DNA from: Russula earlei
Lineage: Eukaryota; Basidiomycota; Agaricomycetes; Russulales; Russulaceae
Direction: 5' to 3'
Length of the DNA: 52,010 bases
NCBI GenBank assembly: GCA_025769875.1
Contig: JAGFNK010000372.1
Span: forward strand, 1 to 52,010
The translations under genes were made by a program, and so were the position numbers. Every line of letters starts with the position of its first letter. Positions within the stretch are counted from its first letter, which is position 1. The notes under the pieces were generated by a model. That model saw only the letters and a list, made by a program, of their open reading frames with translations. It made no database searches and was not told the origin of the DNA. Below are positions 1 through 13,727 of the stretch, piece after piece.

Positions 1-489
1 GGAGAAGTGGATGTGGTTTGAGGATTAGGAGCGAAGTGGTTTGCAGGAGAATATGTTTGGACAAGAGTAGGTTGGATTCTACAAGAGACCAAGCTTAGGG
101 CTTTGGTCTCAAAGTACTGAGCTTATATATACAGGAGAAGCACAGCAATAGCTGCACTTTGACTGTGCTACTAGTATAGTAGGAGTCATAATAAGTAGGA
201 GTCATAGGAATGAGGCCACGAATGAGTCAGAACCAAGTAACTGTGCTGCACAGTAAATGTGCAGCATTGCACAGTCGAAACTAAGAAGTGAATATAAATG
301 GGAAGAGAACCAAACAAAGGGAAAGTAACAGCAACCCAGTGTTACCTGGACGTGTATGGATCACATGATAACACAGAAGGGATCACAAGACAGTAAGAGA
401 TCACGAGACCAGTAAGTAAAGGGACATACGAAAGCCAGCAGTCCATAGCAAAAGGTAAGAAGTAAATGTAAAAGGAAATTCATGTAACA
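1..489 (-). mobile_element. partial LTR-like insertion, cut by window edge
   Basis: This stretch replaces the first half of an LTR-A copy that resumes at 490, so it looks like an inserted element whose left end lies outside the window. It ends in TGTAACA, a normal LTR end. On the minus strand a TATATATAAG box is followed by the hairpin GAGACC...GGTCTC, the same layout as the other LTRs here. No ORF of note. The LTR identity is inferred from layout only; the other end and target duplication cannot be seen. Confidence 0.5.
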
Positions 490-1093
490 CTTACTGAGCA
501 TGCTCAGTCATGCTCAGTAAGCTGCTGAGTAAGAAGGCTCCTATTGATGAGTAAGAGCCTTTACTGTCCATGTGTTCACTTCCTTGGTACACATGCAAAG
601 CACCTGATTCATTTACTGTTAGTTAGTTTAGGGCCAGTCATTTGAGGCCTTGTAGTTTGGTTCAGGAAGTAGGGTTGCTTATAAGGCCCCTTATATAGTT
701 CTATTAGGGTCCTTAGAGTCAACCCTAATACTTATATTAAGGTCCTTAGTATCACTTTGTAGTCCATTCTATAGTTATTAGAGTTAGTCTAATAGCATGT
801 TGTAGGGCTTTTAGTGCCTTGTTAGTGCCTCTTGTAGGGCACTTAGAGTTGTCCTAAGGGGTCCTTAGAGAGGCTATAATATAGTCCTTTATTTCCAAAA
901 GGGTTGCCACTAAGTGGGGCTTGCTCTATGTTGATTGTGCTGAGAATTGCTCATGCGACAATGCGTGCGTGATATTGTGGACACCTCTACTCACCCCTTT
1001 TGCCCGTGTGAACAGGGTGGCACCATAGAGGCTGGGTTTCCTCTATTAAGGAAGGGTCCTTCAAGGGCTCTCTCCAGGAACTGGTTCATGACA
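490..1093 (-). repeat. LTR-A fragment (gypsy LTR)
   Basis: Matches the inner and outer end of the LTRs that bound the gypsy element at 40881-51109: the palindrome cluster CTTACTGAGCATGCTCAG, the TATTAGGGTCCTTAGAG blocks and the end GGTTCATGACA. The first part is displaced by the insertion at 1-489. It is about 85-90 percent alike by eye and CpG-poor, so older than the copies at 40.9 and 50.1 kb. The next 256 bases up to 1349 hold nothing I recognise. Confidence 0.8.
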
Positions 1094-1349
1094 TTCAAGA
1101 TCTTCCTGTTTTCCTTCAAGAACACATGCACACACACATCCAGTCTTGCACCTGTGCTTCCAACACATCAAGCTCATTGCCTCCAAGACATCAAGCCTTG
1201 TGTCTTGGCTCTTGCTTGCTCCCCTCTCAGTTTCTTCCCTGTCCATACCTGCACTCAGATCAAGTCACATGGACTCTGTGTGCCCATTGGTGGCACAATA
1301 CAATTGGGTTTAGCACCTCTTCCCAGTTGTCTTATTATTAGGTATTAAC

Positions 1350-1740
1350 TGTTGACATTTACAGGAAGGTGGCCTGAGCTGGTCTCACTCGGTCACTGTT
1401 CAAATGGCTGGTTGTGCTCAGCAACCATCCAATTCATCTACAAGTCCAGAATTCACAAGTCCAAACTTTTTTTTCAGCCTCTGGCCAGACTCCCCCCCAC
1501 CCTACCCAAGGTTTGGGATTCCTGTTCCATGACTTCCATCACCCCCTTGACATAGACAGTCTATGATAGACCTCAGTTACTTCCCAGTAAACTGAGGTAT
1601 GTAGTTACACCTGCATTGATTACCCCACTGTTTGCTCACACCTAGGTAGCTCATACTGTCTAGGTAAACATACCCAATATACTACAGTTACTTCCCAGTA
1701 AACTGAGCTTGTACTGTCTAGTACTCATGTGTCATGCACA
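1350..1740 (+). mobile_element. solo copia-type LTR with internal intron-like repeat
   Basis: Starts TGTTGACATT and ends CATGCACA; flanks TTAAC and TTAGC are a 4 of 5 target duplication. At 1575-1596 lies a 22-nt hairpin unit (AGTTAC...GTAAACTGAG), followed by a 53-nt GTATGT...GTAG segment (1597-1649) and the 14-nt block 1650-1663. The 22-nt unit recurs exactly at 1686-1707 and is joined directly to a 12 of 14 copy of the block (1708-1721), without the 53-nt segment. The same design occurs in the LTRs of both full copia elements. No internal region remains, so this is a solo LTR. Confidence 0.7.
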
Positions 1741-1845
1741 TTAGCACCTGTTGGAATGGCCTCACTTCAAACCTTAACCCATGAGTTTACCACAAGGTTG
1801 CGATGGCTGCGGATAACAGACCGGTCTATGAGTTTAATTTGGGTT

Positions 1846-2103
1846 TCAGGGTGAGGGCTGGTCAGGCACAAAGATGAGGATTCCATCGGCATCTGCATTC
1901 CAGCTCTCGGCCATCTTCCTATCCTCTTCCTCTGCCATCTCTATGTACGTGGCCCTGACCCACCGAAGTTTGACTCTTCCCGTGACTGTGGGAGGGAACG
2001 AAAGTGATCTGCTCAGAATCGGTGAATCGTGTCATGTTATACTCGGAGATGGTAGGGTATACCCAGGTCGAACCCGTCTACGGGTTCTTCTCCCAAGTTT
2101 ATA
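1846..2103 (-). pseudogene. DUF6535-type protein fragment
   Basis: On the minus strand an exon from 1985 downwards reads VKLRW.RATYIEMAEEEDRK, then ESWNADADGILIF, which resembles the start of the DUF6535 domain common in Agaricomycete proteins of unknown function (family knowledge, no search run). A plausible intron (GTATAACATG...CCCACAG, 1986-2042) precedes it and more coding-like sequence lies up to 2103. After GILIF the frame stops at 1846, and the domain's usual membrane segments are absent because the solo LTR and other repeat DNA follow. I read it as a gene broken by transposons. Either the continuation was deleted or a further intron leads into sequence now lost. Confidence 0.5.
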
Positions 2104-2456
2104 GCCTCGTGGGCAGCTGAAGACATTGAATAATTTGGTGTTTGTCAAGGGGTAAGGACCATGGGCAATCGCGTTTTGTACTGCGTTTCGTTACGAACAC
2201 GCACAAGGCCCAAGGCGACACGCACTCGAACGAAATGGATCCTCCAGAAATGTCGTCCGAGTCTAATTTAAGCTACAGCAAGGCACGATCACGGTAATAC
2301 AAGCCATTAGAGAGATGTTTTTTCTCCACCGGTCAAAGCAAAACAGACTAGCCTAGGGAATACAGAAGAAAAACAAACCGACCGCGCAATCCATGCGCTC
2401 GGGCTGCTCCAAGAATCAGTCGACGACACAACGCGAAAATACCCACGGAGCAGCGG

Positions 2457-4763
<2,307 letters not shown>

Positions 4764-4974
4764 TGATAGGTACGTATGAAAGATAGGTGAGGGATATGGG
4801 AAGGGGACAACGGGGCTGTGCGTAGGGCCATGGCTTGGCAATGATACTTGGGTCCCGTGTCTGCCTCCATCGGGTCATCATCGCACGACCCCTGGGCGCT
4901 CTCTCTCGACTCTCTATCGACTCGCAACGCTCACGCTCATCAACGGCCTCGATGGTGAGGATGAAGACCTTTTC

Positions 4975-6048
4975 TCAAAATGAATATATTTTACGCCCAC
5001 GCACATCGTGGCGTTCCTTCGCCGAGCCAACACACAGAGATACGGTGTCCTTATCAGCGATGCCAAGCTGCGTTGCAGATAGAATGGCACCACGCTCATC
5101 GAGCACGATTGATATGGACGTCTCCAGCAGCGGCTCCTCAAATGCGGTAGGGTCCGCAAGGACAGTGGTTCTGATGGATAAGGAACAAGTCCCGATATGA
5201 GCCTCGGACAGAACCAAAACGAATACTGGTAATCAATCGCACCCGTCAAACACGCCAAAGGAGTAAGAAGCCGGGAGACGTCTGAGGGGCAGTGGGGTGC
5301 GAATTTTCCGCGTGCACGTCGTAAGGCCGGTCTCCTCATTGTAAGTGGCTTTCGGAAGAGTCGCTATTGATTTGGAATACCGGGGCCATAGTTAGAAGGG
5401 GGAAGGCGCAACACGAGTTTGCTAAGGATTCGCACTGTTTTTGAGTGCGGCGACCATCGCAATGAGTGCGGCGTCGAACACGTTGCCATCATAACTGATA
5501 CACGTCGCGTCGACGTACAACACCCACGCAGCGCGCTCAGGGTGTATGCATAGCTCTGAGAGGGGGAGAATTCCTGCGCTGCGACCGTACGCAAATTAGC
5601 GCGAGTGAAATGTCAAGGCGTGGCTTACGCCGTAAGCGTTGACGCAAGACGGTCAGAGAGGACCTGGGCCTCTTCGGATGGAGGACCAGGTTTGAACCGT
5701 GGAGCGCACATCGCCGGAAGGTCGATATTCGGGACTGGGGGGGGGGGCTGATTAACGTCGCGGCGGATAGGCGGTGAGGAGTGGGCGCGAACCGAGAAAG
5801 CCTTGGGTGGGTCGTTCAAGGACCGGCTCGGCGATCTCAGCTTTGACACCACAAACGACGGTGGTGTCTCCGAGACGTACGAGGGCTGAGCCATCTGCGG
5901 TGGAGATGGAGGCGACGTGGACATGAAGGTCGCGCCATTCGTTTGGGACGCGACCATCTGGACGGAATTGTTCAGCGAGGAAACGTTCGAGGTAGGCCCT
6001 TGGATCGAGTCTCTGAAACGTCTGGGCGTTGACGTGGGCCACGGCCAT
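4975..6048 (-). CDS. RRP43: exosome complex subunit RRP43 (EXOSC8-like, RNase PH fold)
   Basis: Five exons: 5793-6048, 5629-5734, 5436-5578, 5243-5363, 4975-5170; 273 aa, close to human EXOSC8 (276). It is a structural ring subunit of the RNA exosome, which degrades and trims RNA 3' to 5' in nucleus and cytosol; ring subunits of this type lack catalytic activity in eukaryotes. Visible family blocks are RPDGR, SISTADGSALVRLGDTTVVC, GVKAEIAEP, VPNIDLP, the DPTAFEEPLL block and LDERGAILSATQLG. Intron 1 ends in an 11-C tract before its AG (5735-5745). The last codons are uncertain: the frame stops at 4975 after ERHDVRGRKIYSF, but a 36-nt GTGCGT...AAAAG segment there could be an intron that would extend the C-terminus. 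The start at 6048 fits the family N-terminus. Confidence 0.92.
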
Positions 6049-6197
6049 GGCTGTGCAACGGCAACGGCACGGCGGCAGGGAGACTTACGCAAGTGAGTGA
6101 TTTGATGATGGCTGCTCACTAAGCCAAGCGCTAAGCTGCCTGCCCTGCCTGCTCTCGCCCTCGCCTCGCCTCTTCCTCGCTCCGTCCATCGCCATCG
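6049..6197. promoter_or_regulatory. divergent promoter between RRP43 and the bZIP gene
   Basis: Only 149 bases separate the start codons of the minus-strand RRP43 and the plus-strand bZIP gene, so both promoters must share this stretch. It is rich in C and T on the plus strand near the bZIP start (CTGCCTGCCCTGCCTGCTCT, then CGCCTCGCC blocks). No clear TATA box is seen. The inference of shared regulation rests on spacing alone. Confidence 0.6.
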
Positions 6198-7569
6198 ATG
6201 TTTGAAGATAATCCGCTTGACCCCTCGCCCTTCGTTCTTGACACAAATGACTTTACCTCATTTGCCGACCTTGATCCCTTCTCATCCTCCTCGTCCCGGC
6301 ATCCCTCCCCCTCCTTCCCCACAATAGTTGAACCGCAGTCAGACCTCAACAACCTTTGGTTCAACTTCTCAAATGTAAACGACGACCTACTCAATCCAAA
6401 GTTTACCCTCTCTCAGCCCATCACCAACTCACCTTGGGATTTCCTCACCTTCTCTAATGTTAGTCCCGACTCGGGCTCGACAAGCACCTCTGGTGGCCTC
6501 TCTCCTCCGTTTACCATCGATCCCCAACTCATGGCGACGCCCACCACCTCCAAATCTCTCAGCGACTTTGGTGATGACGACGTTGCAAAGGATGAGCATA
6601 GTCGTGAGGAGGAGGACGACGATGAGGACGATGAAGGCCCGCTCACTCCTCCCCCAATTAGACCAACCGCCAATAAAGGCAAAGATCGCAGGCCTGTCGT
6701 TCATTCTGGTGGCATCCAGAAAAAGGTTCATATCAGCTCGGTCGTAAAGACGGATCCTCTCGACAGCTCTCTCGACGACTGGCGCCCCTCGCCTGAGGAG
6801 TATCAAAAAATGTCCAGCAGGGAAAAACGCCAACTACGCAACAAGATCAGCGCCCGCAATTTTCGCAATCGTCGAAAGGGTGACCATCTCACTCATCATT
6901 GCCTTTGTCGAGCAACTCACCCTTTTTCTGTAAACGAACAGAATACATCAGCACCCTTGAGAACGACGTTGCCGAACGTGATCGACTTATTGATGCAATC
7001 CGTGCCGAGCTTGGCTCAACCAAGTCCGAAAACGCAGCTTTACAACAAGAGATCAAGGCACTCAAGAAAGCACTTCTCGGCGATGCTGGACGCGCCAGCT
7101 TACCAGTCCTCCCTCCACCCAGTCCGCTCCCCATCTCCGCTCCTGCTCCTCGGACCACCGCATCTTCCTCGTCGTTGCTCACGCCCAATCTGCACAAAGA
7201 CCTTCCCTCGACGTCGCCGCGCCTTGCAGCCAAGGCCTTCTGGGGTGGCAACAGCCCCGTCTTTGGCGGCGTCACACCCGTCCACACGGTCACTATACCC
7301 GACCTTCTCGCGGGTGCAACAATCAAGTCTCCTGCCCTACAAGAGAACATTAACCCTTCACTCAACAACAGCAACGCAACCAACAGCATTGGTCTTGCAA
7401 CCCTTGGAGGGCCGGGCAAACCTGCACTATTTGATACTTTCGCGGACTCGAATCCGTTCACCATGAAGATGCTCGATGCGTACGTGTCCCAGTCATCTTT
7501 TTCGGGGAGATCAATTTGTTGAACTTTTATGTTGTCCAGATATCGCATGCAGTTGTGGACTCGCATGGC

Positions 7570-7600
<31 letters not shown>

Positions 7601-8215
7601 CCCAAGCAACCTTCCTCGCCCTCGGCCCCGCCACTCACAGGCCTTGCAGCTGGCCTCCGTCCACATTATTTCTCTTCTGCAGCAGGCATGCGCAGCCCTT
7701 CGGTCGCCTCCCCTACTCTCTCCTCTCTCCTCAGCGGGAAACACCAAACTCCTTTCACGCACGCACACTCCACCCCGCCATCCTCCCCCAAGCTTGGTGC
7801 TACCTCCGCGTCAGCCACATTGTCTCCGACGCCACAGCAAGCAGCGCTTGCGACGATGGCCTCGCAAACGCTCATGCAGCGCCTGGGCAGTGCATTCTGG
7901 CAGGCCTTCTCCGGGTCTTCTTCCTCTCCTTCGTCGTCTTATTCGACCTCGGGTACAAGCGGCCCGAGCATGAATCCGCGTGTGCCTGCCTGGGATGCGG
8001 ATAAGATACGACGCGTATTGGAAGGCACGGCAGTCGTCCGCGTCGTTGATGTGGAGCCGCCATCATCAGCGCAAGGCAGCAAGTCTGGGAAGGCCGTTGC
8101 GAAGGACGCGAAGGAGGTTCAAGCTCAGGTTCAGCCGGCGTCCTCCAAAGGATGTGAGGCCGGGTTCTGCGTGCTCGAGGAGAGCATGCGCGCGCTGACC
8201 CTGGGTAAGAAGTAA
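6198..8215 (+). CDS. bZIP transcription factor
   Basis: Three exons: 6198-6879, 6942-7479, 7540-8215; 631 aa. The basic region REKRQLRNKISARNFRNRRK carries the bZIP signature N-x7-R (N215, R223) and runs straight into a leucine-zipper-like heptad region (EYISTLENDVAERDRLID, then AELGSTKSENAALQQEI). Intron 1 cuts exactly between the basic region and the zipper. The N-terminus is acidic and Ser/Pro rich (EEEDDDEDDEG, residues about 139-149), as in activation domains. Exon 3 opens with a polyglutamine tract coded by pure CAA repeats (7568-7600), and the rest is Ser/Thr/Pro/Ala rich with no domain I know. Expected nuclear DNA-binding regulator; the target pathway cannot be told from sequence. Confidence 0.9.
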
Positions 8216-8754
8216 AAGCGATAAGATGCAGAGCGGTGTTCGTGCGTGCGGTATACTATACGACGACCGTGTTCCTCTGCTCCCCACTCATTCCCTTGCC
8301 GAAGTATACGTACCGTACATATCTGTTTAATACTTTCCGTTGCTCGTTTGGCGTCTGGAGACGTTCAGGCGTCATTTTCTTCGTCCGCTACTGTTTCCGT
8401 TGCCGCTCTCTCTCCCGCGTTTCGGGCTCTAATGAAAACGAACAGTAGTTACCCTGTATTTTTCCGTTGCGTGGTTGCGTAAATTTTGAAGCATCGGAGA
8501 TGAAGATCCGTTGGTCGTGCTCGACTTGACCCAACTGTCATCAAATTGAATGAAAAGATGGCGCTCCGTGTCATGCCCACTTGATATTTCCAAGTGTGAG
8601 GCACAGGAATGGAAAAAAAAAAAAAAAAAGATTATAAAATGCTGTATATATTGTTTTCGCCAAGCTGTACGCAATACACCGCCGGGAGCAGCAAGAAAAA
8701 AAAAAAAAAAAAAAGAGAGAGAGAAAAGGAGGCATAGAGGCGAAAACAAATACC
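8216..8754. other. intergenic 3' region between convergent bZIP and SIN3 genes
   Basis: Holds the two 3' UTRs. Two long A homopolymers occur (about 8613-8629 and 8695-8715, the second followed by a GA repeat). On the minus strand these are T tracts just after the SIN3 stop codon. AATGAAAA, ATAAAAT and TTATAAAA motifs could serve as polyadenylation signals. No further gene is seen. Confidence 0.55.
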
Positions 8755-11700
8755 CTATTCCACGACCGCGGCCTCCGACGCAGAGGAGGGAGGGCCGACT
8801 CCGCCAGGCGCAGGCGCAGGCCCAGCAGGCCCCAACATCGTGAACTTGTCGAGCCAACGGAGACGGGCGGCGTCCCTCGCCGCGAGCCTCGCGTTCGCGC
8901 GCTCGCTTTCGGTGGCCGAGGGGACGCGCCACAGCACGTCCTCGGTCCGCGAGACGTAGAAGAGACGGTACGTCCGCACGCACACCTTGATCTCCAGCCC
9001 GCCACGCGCGTAAAAGTCCCGACCTGCTTCCGTTCCCGATCCCTGGCCGGCCGCACCAACGGCCGTCGTTGGAAGAGACCTACGAGAATATCACGATGGT
9101 GAGCGGGAAGATGGAAAGGGGGAGGGTCGGATAGACGGACCTTCTGAGAAACGGGCGGCGCACTTTGCACGCCAGCACTCCGGGCGTCTCTGCCTCGGAG
9201 ACGAAACCTTCGATGTATGCCTGCCAGCGCCCCGAGAGCACCTCGGCGTCGTCCAGGCTCGATCCATCCTTGCTGAGCAGCTGGAACGTGATCATCTTCG
9301 ATTCCGGGAGCTAACCGAATCGTGGGCAACGACGCGGTTCGGATCGGAATCAGCCATCGGGCGAACGAGAGGAGAGGGGGCTCACCCAGTCGATGCGGAA
9401 CAGGTTTTCCTCCGGTCCCAAAATCTCTTCTGCCTCCCGGCGGAGGCCGCGATGGTCCTCGATGGTGGGGGATTCCAAACGTCGCTCGTCCCAGAGTAGC
9501 TTGGCGACCTTCTCTAGCTTTGGGTCCTGTTCCCAACTTTGCACCTATGGAACGGGTCAGACGGGCGCTGCAAGATACGAACTGAAACCTTCACGTGTTT
9601 AATGAGGGAGGCGAGAACCTTGTCGATGGTAAAGATTTTGTACGCGTCCTACGGTCGTCCATGTTAGATGACACATGGAAGGCCAAACAGAAGAAAAACG
9701 TGCATGTAGTCCAAACATCTCGCGCATCTGATCTTCAAATGCAAGTTGCTCCACCTGGTTATCGAACAATCGCTCGCAAGTTTCCAACATGAGTTCATAG
9801 TACTGAAAAGCCGTGATCGGTCCTTGTCCTTCTTGTGAACCCGACGAAGCTTGCATCAGTTCGAGGTCCATGGCCATGATTTTGGCGTCAGTATCGAAGA
9901 CCGAGTCATTCACTCGTTCCGTCGCGATATTCTTGAAGAGATGCAAGCGGGAGTACAGAGCCTTAACAAAAGACGCGGTCAACTCCCCGCTTTTTTGGAT
10001 GGCAGATCGACCTACGCACATGGATCATCCGCAGAAGAGAGTAGAACCAGGTATTCGTGAAAAACGACCGCCGTTTCGATCGCCGCTTCTCATAGCCACC
10101 AGCAGCCTTTGGATCCGAGGCCACCACTGTTGGTGTCACGGGCGATGCTGGTGCTGAACTCGGACGCCATGCGACTGCTGTCGGAGCTTCATCGTCCTGC
10201 GCCACGGGAACCGGCGTCGGCGAAGGCTTCCGCGAACTTATGGGCGAGGGCGACGACAAAGTGTGCGTCTGGCCGCGTGCAGATTTAGCCTGTTCGCTCT
10301 TGAGCAGACTCTTGCGCAAGTCGCCCGAAAAGTTAGCCGGTAAGGCACCGTTTCGCGCGTTGTGGCTCGCTGAGCGCGATGCACTCGAAGCCGCCGCTGC
10401 ATCCACATCATCCCCGCCGCCGGTACCGGCAACACCCGCCGGAGTTTCCACCCCCGCTGCCACTGCGACCGACGCTGCCATGCCCGTCGGATGCGCATTT
10501 GGCGTGCCCGAGTGCTTCCCGCTTCCACGCGGCCGACCCGCCAAGGGCCGCTCGTCCCAATCGTTCAGCTGGAAGAATGCGCGGACGATGCTGTACAGCC
10601 GGATCTCCACCCAGCTTTTCCGCGCGGCGTCGAGGCGGAGCTGGGTGCCGCTGAGACGCGAGAGGTAAGAAAACGCGAGCTTGACAGCGTCGCGGAGCAC
10701 GTCGGCATCTTCGATCTCATACGAGAGCTGGTGCTGCGGCCGCGCGCGTGCATAAAGCGGATCTACGAGGGCGGCACGTCGCGCCATCTGCGTCTCCATG
10801 ATCGCCTCGATGTGCGCGACGAACGCTTTGGATGTGAGTGCCTTCTTATCCGCCATCTTGAACGTGATGCCCTGGTGATCTAGCGAGCGCGCGTAGTTTG
10901 CCGCATCCACCGCGCGCCAAATTTTGTTCCATTCCCGCTGCGCGCGCTTCCACTCCGCTTCCTTTTGCTTCAGCCTGGTAAGTACAACAGGTAGCGCGAG
11001 TGAGGGACTGTCCTGCATCGCCTGCAAGACCTCGAGGCCTGCCTCTCGCCCGTATATCTTCTTGATGATGCGTTGGTGCACCGCTTTGCCCGCGCCGCCA
11101 AAATTCGGTTTTAGACGAAAGATGGCTCGTTCCTCAGGGGTCATCCCCAGGATCTTATGATTGAGTGGCTCAAGCACGCCGATCGTACGTACGAGTGCAT
11201 CGATATGGAAATCGTACTCGTGTCGCTCTTCCTCGGTGCGATGCAGTGCCTCTTCGTAAAGGTTTTTCTTGTGCGCCATGAAGACGGAGTCCTCGCTCGA
11301 GAAGCTCGGATGTGAGACCCACTCGTCGTTCAATACCGACTTGCACATCTCGTCACGCCCGCTGCACTCGACATTGATTTCCTGAACAACAACCCAAGCA
11401 TTATGACCACGAACAAGAAACAAGATTGCAAAGACGTACGTCCGCGGGCAAGCGTCGATAGCTGCCATACCGGATATTCAGCTCCTCACGGCTCGGACGG
11501 TCGAGAATAGCCAATGGCCGCCCTGGAGGCTGGTAGAGCTCCTCGCGCTCCTTGGCCAGCGCTGAACGCTCCATGGCCTCGTCCCATCCCAGAATTTCCT
11601 TGAACTGCGCCATCAGCTCTCCCTCTCCAAGGAAAGAGCGACTTTCGCGCACAAGGCGTGCACGATCGATGAAATCTTTCGCGAATAGATTCACGAGCTT

Positions 11701-13192
11701 GAGGAATTCGTGATACGTCTCACGTGAATCGAGTGCCGCTTTCACACGTGGGAAGAAATGGATCTCATCGTGATTAACCGCAGGGACCAGCGGCGGTGGA
11801 GGGGGGGCAACTGCTGGAACCTGTTGCGTGAAGGTTTGCAATGTGGACGGGGGCGGTGCCTGGTGTGGATAGGCGTGACCGGATCGGCGTGGAGAGGAAG
11901 GAGCGGGTATGGTGCTGAAATGGGAGAAAGCCGGTTCGCGACCTGTTGGATGCTGTTTGACCTTTTTCGAATGTTCGTGAACGAAATGTATTTTGGGTAA
12001 TGAACACGCACTCGACCACGCCCTGCATCCCGTTCCTTCTCCTTATCTCTGTCCGCAGCCTTTCTTCTTCTTTTCGCAGGGGTAGTACCTGAGGCCGCAG
12101 TGGGTTCTGTCGGCTGCTTCCGCTTCTGCGCACGTGTATGCTCGCCACTCGGGGTCCCAGTTCGCGCGCTGGGTCCCCTAAGCACACCGAGACTATCGGT
12201 TTCTGGCACGCTACCGGCGCCGGGTAAGAAGTCACGAAAAGCAGATGACAGGTCCGGAGCGTCTTTGAAAAGTTCCTCGACCTTTGCGAAAACTTCGGCC
12301 TGCCATTCGGAGCGTCAGAATGAGGAACATTATCGTGGCAACGACAAGAGACAGACATTGTTTGCGCTGGATTTATGACTGGCAAGGATCTCTAAGAACT
12401 GCCTGTACGTGTCCGGATCATTACTGAACCGCGTTTTGATTCTCTGGACGTAATCCATTGCTGGTCCTAGTCCCTGGCGTTCGTGGTCGTCGAGGGTAGA
12501 AACGTCGATCGAGCCTGCGGATAGCTTTGGGGTATTTGACAATCCTAGGATGGATGTAGATGGAAGGGAGGGAGGCAAGGGGAGCTGATCTGATGATAAC
12601 TGACCGGCTTCCTGCGGTGGTGGTGCCGGTGGCGGCGGCAGTATACTAGGACTGTTAGTTGACTGTAACATGACCCCGGACGGGGTCGTGACGGTGATGA
12701 CCTCTAATGACTGTGCGTCAGAGCCAACTTCGATGCGGTATCCGACAGGAAGAAACGTGTTGAATCCCTGGATAAGAGAGGGGTGGCCGTGAAACAGGCT
12801 TGCGACGCGCCGAATGACTCCGGGCGTATCGATCCTATGGAAAACATCCCGTGAGCAACGATTTCTATGGGGGACTTGTCGAAGTGTGATGGTGGCTGCA
12901 CAGATGACACGGGCGCTTGTGACCCAACAGAAAGGCAAGACGGGAACAGATCATCTGGGTGACGACCAACTTACACTTGGCTTTTGAAATCCTTCATAAT
13001 GTCCAAGAAGACATTGTAAACATCGGGGCGGTCATGGAATTGGACTTTGACGGCATCGAGGTAGCTGAGCGCGTCCGTGACGTTGAGCTGACGGTCGGCA
13101 GGGCCATTCAGATTCTCAAGCGCGGGCTGAGGAGCAGCCTCGACAGCATTGTTCTGGCTCTCCACAGAGGGGGCCTCCGGTGCGGCTATCAT
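8755..13192 (-). CDS. SIN3: SIN3 transcriptional co-repressor
   Basis: Ten exons: 12975-13192, 12357-12834, 12012-12299, 11441-11961 (donor at 11439/11440), 10020-11381, 9704-9961, 9595-9648, 9386-9544, 9141-9310, 8755-9079; about 1277 aa. SIN3 is the scaffold of the Rpd3 histone deacetylase complex in the nucleus. Paired amphipathic helix domains are visible: PAH1 ([20 protein letters not shown], about 40-105), PAH2 ([20 protein letters not shown], about 199-257) and PAH3 ([20 protein letters not shown], about 393-456). The HDAC-interaction region ([20 protein letters not shown]) and the C-terminal Sin3 domain ([21 protein letters not shown]) follow. The start is uncertain: the first ATG in frame is 13192; another ATG at 13351 is out of frame. 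The intron at 9649-9703 seems to need a GC donor. A KRKQ...KRRRK cluster near residue 300 may be a nuclear signal. Confidence 0.92.
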
Positions 13193-13727
13193 GGATGTGC
13201 GTGCCGAAGTGCTCGAACCGTCAATGGGAGGATGGGGGGAGGGTGGGAGAGGTAGAGGGGGCTCGGTCTCAGCCTCAGCCTTCAGCCTTGGTCGGTTGTG
13301 TGGGTCCTGGATTCTGCAAAGGACTGTCCATAGAGGCGTCCATTATGAGCACGGAGACGAAATTTCCTTCTGTGAGGACTGAGGATGTAGCGACTATATC
13401 CGGTGAGTGGCACCACGTACAAGGTTACTGTAACGATATCCTCGGGGATAGTAATGCAGCAGCGGGGAACGCCAGTCAATGTGGTGCTTGGCACTGGAGT
13501 GTGTTGAACTCTCTCTCGGTTTTCCTTTCCTTTGATATGTCAGTCGAGGTTGACACAAAACTACACCGCGCTCGCACACCGGTCCGAATGGGTTTCCGGC
13601 CCGCAAAAAAACCGAGGTATCGTGATCTTAATTCACGTGATATTCACATATAGTACTACGATCTATCGACCAATCCTCGCCCTTGCGCTGCTGAGCAGGT
13701 ACTCCTGTCAGAGCATATCAACACCAA
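13193..13727. other. intergenic region, SIN3 promoter and GST 3' side
   Basis: Upstream of the chosen SIN3 start lies a minus-strand open stretch rich in Pro and Glu codons and a short ATG-initiated reading frame (from 13351, stops after about 22 codons). This could be an upstream ORF or the true N-terminus joined by an intron I cannot place. No TATA box or other feature was recognised. Confidence 0.45.

Noticed and set aside
880..1348. Open frame of 133 codons at 947-1348
   Set aside because: It runs over the LTR-A end into anonymous DNA, has no domain, and equivalent frames occur in other LTR-A copies only because the repeat is shared.
8571..9536. 321-codon minus-strand frame across the SIN3 3' end
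   Set aside because: It ignores SIN3 introns and enters the homopolymer T tracts; the SIN3 exon frame is clearly the coding one.
13282..13653. Frames upstream of SIN3 as a separate small gene
   Set aside because: Overlapping frames on both strands, no homology, position fits the SIN3 promoter and leader.
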